The notes under the pieces: generated by a model
What the model was told of the DNA's origin: nothing
Databases searched by the model: none
The model's input: the letters and a program-made list of their open reading frames with translations, nothing else
Assembly (NCBI GenBank): GCA_937900325.1
Contig: CALCEX010000188.1
Location: forward strand, 1 to 5,055
Origin: an uncultured Clostridia bacterium
Lineage (GTDB): Bacteria > Bacillota > Clostridia > Christensenellales > CAG-138
Direction of reading: 5' to 3'
Length of the DNA: 5,055 nt
Shown: positions 1 through 5,055 of the stretch, in pieces
How positions within the stretch are numbered: the first letter of the stretch is position 1
How the letters are laid out: every line of letters begins with the position of its first letter
Translations under genes and position numbers: made by a program

Positions 1-238
1 CCATACCTGCCACGCCGGCTATCCAGCCCAGAACAGGTATTATCATCACAACAGAGCTTGCTATGAACCACAGCAGCAGGCATATTACCTGATTGACATG
101 ATGGCGCACATAGCTGGAGTCCTTATCCAGTATAAGCATCACTGCCGCAAGAGGCATGAGCACATAGGACAGCGCCGCCAGATTGCGGTACTTTTCCACA
201 TCGTTATTGAGAGCCGCATTGTCGTTGATGTTTTCCAT
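1..238 (-). CDS. Small membrane protein, DUF4870/Tic20-like (partial, C-terminus beyond window)
   Basis: The first 79 residues are present; the gene runs off the left edge. It starts MENINDNAALNNDVEKYRN, a short polar cytosolic stretch, then has a hydrophobic segment at about residues 20-37, a polar loop (DKDSSYVRHHVNQ, 38-50) and a second long hydrophobic stretch from 51 to the cut, containing PVLGWIAG. A polar N-terminus, a first helix, a loop of the type 'S-x-x-V-R-x-H-x-x-Q' and then more helices resembles the DUF4870/Tic20-like family of small integral membrane proteins, whose biochemical role is not established. The ATG at 238 is supported by a GGAGGA six bases upstream. It lies 110 bp downstream of the methyltransferase gene on the same strand, so it may be the operon's last gene or have its own promoter. 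The reading frame is certain; the family assignment is moderate because only half the protein is visible. Confidence 0.75.
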   Translation of the reverse strand, partial: MENINDNAALNNDVEKYRNLAALSYVLMPLAAVMLILDKDSSYVRHHVNQVICLLLWFIASSVVMIIPVLGWIAGVAGM

Positions 239-244
239 ATATGT

Positions 245-250
245 TCCTCC
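245..250 (-). promoter_or_regulatory. Shine-Dalgarno of the DUF4870-like gene
   Basis: GGAGGA on the minus strand lies six bases before the ATG at 238. It is the strongest ribosome site in the window and fixes the start of this partial gene. The two larger minus-strand genes upstream have no comparable site. Confidence 0.8.
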
Positions 251-286
251 GTTAATAAGTTCTGCGTCTTTCTTTCCGCACCTTAT

Positions 287-315
287 ACTTTATATCTATA
301 TACGCCAGGGTTCAA
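287..315 (-). promoter_or_regulatory. Possible weak promoter of the DUF4870-like gene
   Basis: Within the AT-rich 110-bp gap, the minus strand carries TTGAAC (310-315) as a possible -35, with TAAAGT (287-292) at 17-bp spacing or the better TATAAA (289-294) at a short 15-bp spacing. Neither is a clean consensus, and AT-rich gaps give such matches by chance. It is listed because the gap, the strong ribosome site and this match together would allow separate expression of the small membrane protein. Confidence 0.3.
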
Positions 316-332
316 TAGCATTTCGCGCTATT
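314..332. repeat. Short inverted repeat beside an A7 run
   Basis: AATAGC (314-319) and GCTATT (327-332) are perfect 6-bp arms around a 7-base loop, followed on the plus strand by T and then seven A's (334-340). The T-run is on the wrong side for a leftward intrinsic terminator and there is no T-run for a rightward one. The repeat overlaps the possible -35 (310-315) of the small membrane-protein gene, so a protein-binding site is conceivable, but the arms are short and AT-rich and may be chance. Confidence 0.25.
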
Positions 333-348
333 TAAAAAAACCTTAAAA

Positions 349-1647
349 TCATACCCTTCTCAGCCCTTTTGGAATGTGATTCTTAAGCGCCCCGTCAACC
401 GCCTTGCCAAAGCCTACCGGGAAGCCGCCTGCGCAAAGCGGCATATATCCCCTCAGCCCTCCGGATATCTCTATGGTATTGCCCCTGAGGAAGGCGTCCA
501 GCCGCGGGTCGTCCGGCGCAAGATCTATTGCGCTCCTGTATGTGCCGCCGTGCGCCGCCATAAAGAGGCTGTGGGCGGGAGCAAACCTGCCCTTCAGCAT
601 ATCTCCCGCATACACCCCGGCGCCGAGCAGCCTTACCGCCGACAGGCCCGCAGGCAGCTCCCCGTCTATCAGCAGTACACGTCCGTCCTTCAGCATGTAC
701 GCTTTGCCCTTTGGCAGCTTTTCAAAGGTATGCTCCATAAAGGCTGAATAGTCCTTCTCCAGGCAGGGCGAAAGCTTCATGGCCGGCTGAAGCGCACAGT
801 CATCGCCGGATTTTTTAAGCCTCGCGGCAAAATGCCCTTCCCCCTCGCAGGTATGCGGATACAGCCGCTGTGCCAGCTCTATCTCCATATCCGGAAACTC
901 CGAGGCGAACCAGTCTACATTATCCTCGTTTTCCTCCCGCGAAAAGGTGCAGGTGGAATAAATCAGCTTTCCGCCGGGGCGCAGGGCCTTATACGCGCTT
1001 TTGAGTATGGCCCGCTGCCGCTGGGCGCAGGATATTACGTGCTCCTCCGACCACTCGGTTATCGCCGCCTCGTCCTTTCTGAACATACCCTCGCCGCTGC
1101 ATGGGGCGTCCACTATTACCCTGTCGAAATACTCCGGCAGCGCCTCGCAGAGCGCATCCGGACGGGCGCAGGTAACGGCAGCGTTTGTCACCCCCAGCCG
1201 CTCCAGCGTAAAGCCCAGTATCTTTGCCCTGCCCGGCACTATCTCGTTTGCTACGAGCAGTCCTTCCCCGCGCATACGCGCCGCGACGCCGCCGCTTTTG
1301 CCGCCCGGTGCGGCGCATAGATCCAGCACCTTCATTCCCGGTTTTATCTCCGCCGCGGCGACCGGCGCCATGGCGGAGGGTTCCTGGATATAAAACAGTC
1401 CCGCTATATGATATGGATCGCTGCCTATACCGTCTGCGGGCTCCTTGAGCACAAATCCTTCCTCTAATATTTCGGAACGCTCAATTCTATAAGCAAGAAG
1501 TTCCTTCAGCTCATCCGGATTCGTCTTGAGCAGATTTGCGCGGACGCCCCGCACGGGAGGCTTATCGTAGCTCGCAAGGAAATCCCCAAGCTCGCTGCGC
1601 AGCGTTCCGCTCATCCTTTCTATGAACTTTTCCGGCAGCCTTATCAT
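349..1647 (-). CDS. rsmF: rRNA cytosine-C5 methyltransferase, RsmF-like (RsmB/NOP family)
   Basis: A complete 432-residue, SAM-dependent RNA m5C methyltransferase that should act on ribosomal RNA in the cytosol. The N-terminus (LPEKFIERM, then VRGVRANLLK at 32-41) is the usual RNA-binding lead-in. Motif I is LDLCAAPGGKS (108-118), which binds SAM. Motif IV is DAPCSGEGMFRKD (180-192) with Cys183, and motif VI is STCTF (231-235) with Cys233; these are the two catalytic cysteines of the NOL1/NOP2/Sun family. LYPHTCEGEGHF (262-273) and the C-terminal half ending FPVGFGK...LKNHIPKGLRR (409-431) match the RsmF-type C-terminal and PUA-like domains, so length and architecture look intact. The start at 1647 keeps the family's N-terminus but has no convincing Shine-Dalgarno. 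It lies six bases after the glycosyltransferase stop, suggesting translational coupling. The target cytosine (C1407 in E. coli RsmF) cannot be deduced, and the symbol is by family. Confidence 0.93.
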   Translation of the reverse strand: MIRLPEKFIERMSGTLRSELGDFLASYDKPPVRGVRANLLKTNPDELKELLAYRIERSEILEEGFVLKEPADGIGSDPYHIAGLFYIQEPSAMAPVAAAEIKPGMKVLDLCAAPGGKSGGVAARMRGEGLLVANEIVPGRAKILGFTLERLGVTNAAVTCARPDALCEALPEYFDRVIVDAPCSGEGMFRKDEAAITEWSEEHVISCAQRQRAILKSAYKALRPGGKLIYSTCTFSREENEDNVDWFASEFPDMEIELAQRLYPHTCEGEGHFAARLKKSGDDCALQPAMKLSPCLEKDYSAFMEHTFEKLPKGKAYMLKDGRVLLIDGELPAGLSAVRLLGAGVYAGDMLKGRFAPAHSLFMAAHGGTYRSAIDLAPDDPRLDAFLRGNTIEISGGLRGYMPLCAGGFPVGFGKAVDGALKNHIPKGLRRV

Positions 1648-1653
1648 GATAAA

Positions 1654-3084
1654 TTACAGATACCTTTCCAGCTTCTCGCAGGTTCTGTCGTATATTTCCC
1701 TGCCCTTTTCCTTCGCCTCGCGGCTGCGCTGCTCTGCGCGGGCATACGCCTCGCGTCCTATTTCCTCCGCCCTGTCGCGGATCATCCGGCCCTTCTGTCC
1801 GAAGCTTACCCTGCGTTCATAGGCGTCGTTCATAAGGGTCTGCACTTCCGCCATCATTGCAAAGAACGGGTCGGTCCATAGGCGGTCGCGCTCGGTGTGT
1901 CCCTTTTTGTAGTTGTCTATGACCACGCCGTAGCGGTCAACAGCCCTCCGCACGCTTTCCTCCCATGAGATATACAGCTCGTCCATCGCAGCATAGCCCA
2001 TGCTTTTTAGGGCTTCCCCCTCGCGGCAGGAAAACTTTACCGCCTCCGCCATGGAACCGGCGTTTTCGTCTATAAGATAGGCGTTATGCAGATGCGACGT
2101 ACCCTCCGCCGCGCAGCTTCCCTTTACCAGGACGCTCGGAAGTCCGCACGCGGCGGCTTCCCTGACAACTATGCCGTTTGTGTCGAACGTGGACGGGAAC
2201 AGGAACATATCCGCCGCGCAGAAATACCTTCTGAGAAGCTCCCTGTCCCTTATCGCCCCCGGGAACATACAGTCCTTCCCAAGGCCCAGCTTCCCGGCGT
2301 ATTCCTCCATCTCCGGCCTGTCCGCGCCGTCGCCCACGAATATCATCTTAAAGGCAAAGCCTTCCTCCTTTGCCTTTTTCAGCCCGTCGAGCGTTATGCG
2401 TATACCCTTGTACCACATCATACGGCCTACGTAAATAAACACCCGCTCGTCCGGTCCTATGCCGTATTGCCGGCGTACCTCCATTGCCTCCTCCGGCGTT
2501 ACGCGGCCCCTGGGGAAATCCACGCCGTTTTCCATGACTATATAATCTCCCTCATAGCCTATACCGCGAAGGTTTTCTCCCGCTCCCCTGCTGACGACCC
2601 ACACCTCGTCGCAAGACTGTATATTGGCGCAGAGATTGCGCAGCGCAGCCTCCTGTATGACCTTCGAGCGCACCATATCGCATATGTTCACATCGAACTT
2701 TGTGTGATAAGTAAATACCACGGGTATATCGAGCTTTTCCCTTAGCGTTCGCGCGATAAGGGTGGATACCACGGGGCAGTGTGTGTGTATTATGTTAAAG
2801 CCCGCCTTTTCCAGCTTCCCGAATATCTTTGCGTCAAATGGCACGCCCGCTCTGTAGCCTACCAGCTGCTCTGTGCTGAGGCTCGGGTAACGCACCACTT
2901 CAAACGGGTAATCGTCCACGGCGCCCGGGTATTCCGGCGTTACTACCGTCGCCTTGCCCAGCTTATCTTTGGATATTACCTCCCCGTAATTTACCACTGC
3001 ATTGGCCACGCCGTCTATCACAGGCGGAAACGAATCGTTCAGGAGGCAGACGTTTGTTTCATCGCGCATTGTACTTTCGTCCAT
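1654..3084 (-). CDS. GT4-family glycosyltransferase with charged helical C-terminal tail
   Basis: A complete 476-residue retaining, GT-B-fold glycosyltransferase of the GT4 (Glyco_transf_4 plus Glycos_transf_1) type. The N-terminal domain shows SFPPVIDGVANAV (18-30), the acceptor-side glycine loop, then HTHCP (100-104) and TYHTKFD (125-131). The nucleotide-sugar domain shows YVGRMMWYKGI (218-228), GDGADRPEME (251-260) and FPSTFDTNGIVVREAAACG (296-314). This last is the E-x7-E region with Asp301 in place of the first Glu and Glu309 as the second; an 'FDTN' form is familiar from related Firmicutes transferases. These resemble diacylglycerol glucosyltransferases and other envelope-lipid transferases, but donor and acceptor cannot be read from the sequence. 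Residues from about 426 to 476 form a charged, probably helical tail with 11-residue periodicity, outside the core fold. No transmembrane segment or signal peptide is seen. The ATG at 3084 follows a strong promoter but has no Shine-Dalgarno; Met6 (3069) is an alternative start. Confidence 0.88.
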   Translation of the reverse strand: MDESTMRDETNVCLLNDSFPPVIDGVANAVVNYGEVISKDKLGKATVVTPEYPGAVDDYPFEVVRYPSLSTEQLVGYRAGVPFDAKIFGKLEKAGFNIIHTHCPVVSTLIARTLREKLDIPVVFTYHTKFDVNICDMVRSKVIQEAALRNLCANIQSCDEVWVVSRGAGENLRGIGYEGDYIVMENGVDFPRGRVTPEEAMEVRRQYGIGPDERVFIYVGRMMWYKGIRITLDGLKKAKEEGFAFKMIFVGDGADRPEMEEYAGKLGLGKDCMFPGAIRDRELLRRYFCAADMFLFPSTFDTNGIVVREAAACGLPSVLVKGSCAAEGTSHLHNAYLIDENAGSMAEAVKFSCREGEALKSMGYAAMDELYISWEESVRRAVDRYGVVIDNYKKGHTERDRLWTDPFFAMMAEVQTLMNDAYERRVSFGQKGRMIRDRAEEIGREAYARAEQRSREAKEKGREIYDRTCEKLERYL

Positions 3085-3108
3085 TCATTCTGGTTTATTT
3101 ATTTTATA

Positions 3109-3137
3109 ATTATACAATCCGGAGGGATTTCTTTCAA
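3109..3137 (-). promoter_or_regulatory. Near-consensus SigA promoter for the glycosyltransferase-rsmF operon
   Basis: On the minus strand, TTGAAA (3132-3137) and a perfect TATAAT (3109-3114) are separated by exactly 17 bases, 11 of 12 consensus positions. Transcription would begin near 3102, leaving a leader of only about 17 bases before the ATG at 3084. The -35 box overlaps the left arm of an inverted repeat at 3136-3154. Confidence 0.75.
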
Positions 3138-3154
3138 CCGTGTACAGGCCGGTT
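3136..3154. repeat. Inverted repeat, possible operator between the divergent promoters
   Basis: AACCG (3136-3140) and CGGTT (3150-3154) form a 19-bp dyad with a 9-base centre that includes the palindrome TGTACA (3141-3146). The left arm covers two bases of the glycosyltransferase -35 box, and the right arm is about 24 bp upstream of the thrC -35. The position suits a regulator of the divergent pair, but no regulator gene is in the window and a 5-bp dyad can occur by chance. Confidence 0.3.
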
Positions 3155-3177
3155 TTGTGTCGTTGTTTTGAAAACAG

Positions 3178-3206
3178 TTGTATTTGCTTTATATACAGTT
3201 TATAAT
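3178..3206 (+). promoter_or_regulatory. Promoter of thrC
   Basis: TTGTAT (3178-3183) and a perfect TATAAT (3201-3206) are 17 bases apart on the plus strand. The -35 is weak (TTG only) and the -10 is ideal. A second, overlapping candidate is TTGAAA (3168-3173) with TATATA (3190-3195) at 16 bases. The first would start RNA near 3213, giving a leader of about 47 bases that begins with the hairpin at 3218-3236. Confidence 0.65.
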
Positions 3207-3217
3207 ATTAACGATCC

Positions 3218-3236
3218 GGCTCTCTCCTTGAGAGCC
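3218..3236 (+). promoter_or_regulatory. Hairpin in the thrC leader with an anti-Shine-Dalgarno loop
   Basis: GGCTCTC (3218-3224) and GAGAGCC (3230-3236) are perfect 7-bp arms around the loop TCCTT (3225-3229). In RNA the loop UCCUU is complementary to AAGGA, which occurs in the thrC ribosome site 7-15 bases downstream. No T-run follows (TC then A6), so this is not an intrinsic terminator. It could stabilise the 5' end of the mRNA or affect ribosome access. There is no room for a T-box or a threonine-rich leader peptide. Confidence 0.5.
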
Positions 3237-3242
3237 TCAAAA

Positions 3243-3250
3243 AAGGAAGG
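3243..3250 (+). promoter_or_regulatory. Shine-Dalgarno of thrC
   Basis: AAGGAAGG ends nine bases before the ATG at 3260 and fixes the thrC start. It holds two overlapping AAGGA units (3243-3247 and 3247-3251), either of which could pair with the UCCUU loop of the hairpin just upstream. Confidence 0.8.
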
Positions 3251-3259
3251 ATAAATTCA

Positions 3260-4744
3260 ATGAATTACACCTGCACCAGGGACAACGGCATCAGCATCTC
3301 CGCTTCAAGGGCCATACTCGCCGGCATCGCTCCTGACGGCGGACTGTTTTTGCCGGAAGAGTTCCCAGACGTATCGCCGGATGATATTGCAAAAATGCTA
3401 AATATGACCTACCCTGAGCGGGCAGCATATATGATCGGCCTCTTTCTTACCGACTTCACAGGCGATGAGCTAAAGGCATATACCTCGGCGGCGTATTCCG
3501 AGTCGCGCTTCGGCGAAATCCCGGCGCCCGTGATCGACATCGGAGGCGAAAGCGTACTTGAGCTGTTCCATGGCCCCACCTCCGCCTTCAAGGATTTCGC
3601 CCTGCAGCTGCTGCCCTATCTTCTTACGGCATCAGCCAAAAAGCAGGGAATACGCCATAAGATTGCCATACTCGCAGCCACCTCCGGCGATACCGGCAAG
3701 GCTGCCCTGGAGGGCTTTGCGGACGTTGACGGCACCTGCATATGCGTATTTTACCCATACGGCGGCACCAGCGAGATACAGCGCCTCCAGATGACCACAC
3801 AGCAGGGAAAAAACGTCCTCGTCACGGCCGTAAAGGGCAATTTTGACGACGCCCAGTCCGGCGTTAAGGCGATATTCACCGACAGGGCCTTCACCGATGA
3901 GCTTAAAGAGAATGGCGTCCGCCTCTCCTCCGCCAATTCCATAAACTGGGGGCGTCTCGTGCCTCAGGTGGCTTACTATTTCTCGGCCTACTGCGACATG
4001 GTCAACTCCGGCACGGTAAAATTCGGAGATGCCATAAACATCGCCGTTCCTACCGGCAACTTCGGCAACATACTTGCGGCTTATATAGCTAAGCTCTGCG
4101 GCCTGCCGGTAAAGCGCTTTATCTGCGCTTCAAATAGAAACAACGTGCTGACCGACTTCATACACAGCGGCACATACGATAAGAACCGCCCCTTTTACCT
4201 TACCGCCTCCCCCTCCATGGATATACTGATATCCTCCAACCTTGAAAGGCTCCTCTATCTGCTCTCCGGCAGGAACGACGCCGAGGTGCGCGGCTATATG
4301 GAGGCTCTCTCAAAGGACGGAAGGTACACGGTCAGCCAAAGGCTGCACAGCGCCATAACGGCGGAATTCGCCTGCGGCTTTGCCGACGATGCGAAGGCGG
4401 CCGAAACGATAAGGCGCGCCTTTGAGCAAAGGCGCTATCTTGCCGACCCTCATACTGCGGTCGCCATAGCCGTATATGAGGAGTATAGGCGCAGCACCGG
4501 CGACTGCACGCCCTCCGTCATAGCCTCTACCGCCAGCCCCTTTAAGTTCTCCCGCAGCGTTTTGAAAGCCCTGGGGAGGGATGCCTCCGGCAGCGAATTT
4601 GACCTCATGAACAGGCTGTCTGATATATCCGGCCTTGCCGTTCCACCGCGCCTCGCGACCCTCAGGGATATGCCGGAGCGTTTTACGGGCTGCATCGAGC
4701 CCGCCGATATGAAGTCCTTCATCCGGCAGGGGCTTGTAGGGTAG
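3260..4744 (+). CDS. thrC: Threonine synthase
   Basis: A complete 494-residue PLP enzyme that converts O-phospho-L-homoserine to L-threonine and phosphate, the last step of threonine synthesis, in the cytosol. The N-terminus MNYTCTRDNG with GIAPDGGLFLPEEFP (22-36) is the Thr_synth_N signature. GPTSAFKDFALQLLPY (105-120) carries the PLP-binding lysine, Lys111. LAATSGDTGKAA (138-149), YPYGGTSEIQRLQM (165-178), NSINWGRLVPQ (226-236) and the phosphate-binding PTGNFGN (264-270) follow in the family order, then SNRNNVLTDF (291-300), SPSMDILISSNLER (317-330) and DPHTAVA (396-402). Length and order fit the roughly 430-510-residue bacterial/fungal class, and no key residue is missing. The start is set by AAGGAAGG nine bases upstream. 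It has its own promoter and a leader hairpin, and is followed after 30 bp by an ApgM-like gene that may make its substrate. Confidence 0.97.
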   Translation: MNYTCTRDNGISISASRAILAGIAPDGGLFLPEEFPDVSPDDIAKMLNMTYPERAAYMIGLFLTDFTGDELKAYTSAAYSESRFGEIPAPVIDIGGESVLELFHGPTSAFKDFALQLLPYLLTASAKKQGIRHKIAILAATSGDTGKAALEGFADVDGTCICVFYPYGGTSEIQRLQMTTQQGKNVLVTAVKGNFDDAQSGVKAIFTDRAFTDELKENGVRLSSANSINWGRLVPQVAYYFSAYCDMVNSGTVKFGDAINIAVPTGNFGNILAAYIAKLCGLPVKRFICASNRNNVLTDFIHSGTYDKNRPFYLTASPSMDILISSNLERLLYLLSGRNDAEVRGYMEALSKDGRYTVSQRLHSAITAEFACGFADDAKAAETIRRAFEQRRYLADPHTAVAIAVYEEYRRSTGDCTPSVIASTASPFKFSRSVLKALGRDASGSEFDLMNRLSDISGLAVPPRLATLRDMPERFTGCIEPADMKSFIRQGLVG

Positions 4745-4758
4745 ACATATTTTTTACC

Positions 4759-4764
4759 GAAAGG
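4759..4764 (+). promoter_or_regulatory. Shine-Dalgarno of the ApgM-like gene
   Basis: GAAAGG ends ten bases before the ATG at 4775, a moderate site at the long end of normal spacing. The rest of the 30-bp gap after thrC is AT-rich, with a T-run and no hairpin, so nothing suggests that transcription stops between the two genes. Confidence 0.55.
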
Positions 4765-4774
4765 CGTCTTTTAT

Positions 4775-5055
4775 ATGAAATACATAGTAATGCTGGGAGA
4801 CGGCATGGCGGACGGGCCGGTACCCTCCCTCAGAAACAGAACTCCCCTGCAGGCGGCCCATAAGCCCCATATGGACTATATGGCGGCCCGCGGCGCCTGC
4901 GGCATGACGCACATGGTGCCAAAGGGAATGCCTCCTCAGTCCGATACCGCAAATCTTGCGGTAATGGGCTACGACCCTGAAGTTTACTACCGCGGCCGCT
5001 CACCGCTGGAGGCGGTCAGCATGGGTATTGAGCTTGCGCCCACGGATATAGCGAT
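4775..5055 (+). CDS. ApgM-like phosphomutase, proposed homoserine kinase (partial, C-terminus beyond window)
   Basis: The first 93 residues are present and the gene runs off the right edge. MKYIVMLGDGMAD has the opening metal-binding aspartate (Asp9) of the alkaline-phosphatase superfamily, as in cofactor-independent phosphoglycerate mutase of the archaeal type. PPQSDTANLAVMGYDP (53-68) is the nucleophile region, with Ser56 as the likely phosphorylated serine, followed by YYRGRSPLEA (71-80). The family interconverts 2- and 3-phosphoglycerate, but a clade found beside threonine genes has been proposed as a stand-in homoserine kinase (TIGRFAM 'proposed homoserine kinase'; SEED 'predicted functional analog of homoserine kinase'). 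The position 30 bp after thrC fits that proposal: this enzyme would make O-phosphohomoserine for ThrC. The choice between kinase and mutase is inferred from context, since the discriminating C-terminal half is not visible. It is probably cotranscribed with thrC. Confidence 0.88.
   Translation, partial: MKYIVMLGDGMADGPVPSLRNRTPLQAAHKPHMDYMAARGACGMTHMVPKGMPPQSDTANLAVMGYDPEVYYRGRSPLEAVSMGIELAPTDIA

Noticed and set aside
296..309. First Glu of the E-x7-E motif missing in the glycosyltransferase (Asp301, positions given in residues)
   Set aside because: Considered as a sign of an inactive enzyme, but Asp in an 'FDTN' loop is seen in related Firmicutes transferases and all other core motifs are intact, so it is treated as a subfamily trait. 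The coordinates given here are residue numbers; the codons lie near 2158-2199.
314..340. Inverted repeat plus A/T run as an intrinsic terminator of the minus-strand operon
   Set aside because: Read leftward, the T-run comes before the hairpin rather than after it, and the 6-bp stem is AT-rich. It does not fit an intrinsic terminator in either direction.
832..1320. Long plus-strand open frame opposite the methyltransferase gene, 162 codons
   Set aside because: It lies wholly antisense to clear catalytic motifs of the RsmF-like protein, its translation shows no recognisable domain, and GC-rich codon use commonly opens such shadow frames.
2086..2745. Plus-strand open frame of 219 codons opposite the glycosyltransferase
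   Set aside because: It is antisense to the conserved GT4 core. The translation is rich in Arg, His and Tyr, as reverse-complement frames usually are, and has no ribosome site or family motif.
3218..3246. Leader hairpin as a transcription terminator or attenuator of thrC
   Set aside because: The stem is followed by TC and six A's, not T's. The only small frame in the leader (TTG at 3228) has eight codons and no threonine codon, so a leader-peptide attenuator is not supported. The leader is also too short for a T-box.
3054..3254. A 66-codon plus-strand frame across the divergent promoter region
   Set aside because: It would run through both promoters, the dyad and the thrC leader hairpin, and its translation has no recognisable content. 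The regulatory reading explains the region better.

Overview
The window looks like a chromosomal piece of an uncultured or gut-type Clostridia (Firmicutes) genome. It is moderately GC-rich by eye, codes densely, and uses many ATA isoleucine codons. The lineage is inferred from the gene set: a clostridial-type RsmB/NOP methyltransferase with a PUA-like tail, a GT4 transferase carrying an 'FDTN' active-site loop, and threonine synthase followed by an ApgM-like phosphomutase. GGAGGA and AAGGAAGG ribosome sites also fit. No RNA gene, mobile element, CRISPR array or phage gene is visible.

Layout: two divergent groups share a 175-bp promoter region (3085-3259). On the minus strand, reading leftward, are a GT4 glycosyltransferase (3084-1654), an rRNA m5C methyltransferase of the RsmF/NOL1-NOP2-Sun family six bases further on (1647-349), and, after 110 bp, the N-terminal part of a small DUF4870/Tic20-like membrane protein cut by the window edge (238-1). 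The first two are almost certainly cotranscribed. The third has its own good Shine-Dalgarno and perhaps its own weak promoter, and no clear terminator separates it from rsmF. On the plus strand, threonine synthase thrC (3260-4744) is followed after 30 bp by an ApgM-like alkaline-phosphatase-superfamily phosphomutase (4775 to the right edge). That protein falls in or near the group proposed to be a non-orthologous homoserine kinase.

How the genes work together: on the right, the ApgM-like protein would supply O-phosphohomoserine and ThrC would turn it into threonine, if the homoserine-kinase proposal holds for this copy. On the left, the glycosyltransferase (probably acting on a membrane lipid or cell-envelope acceptor), the methyltransferase and the membrane protein share no obvious pathway.

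The best leads are modest: the thrC-apgM pairing, a thrC leader hairpin whose loop reads UCCUU and could pair with the Shine-Dalgarno just downstream, an 11-residue-periodic charged tail on the glycosyltransferase, and a near-consensus promoter giving that gene a very short leader with no Shine-Dalgarno. No wholly new system was found.
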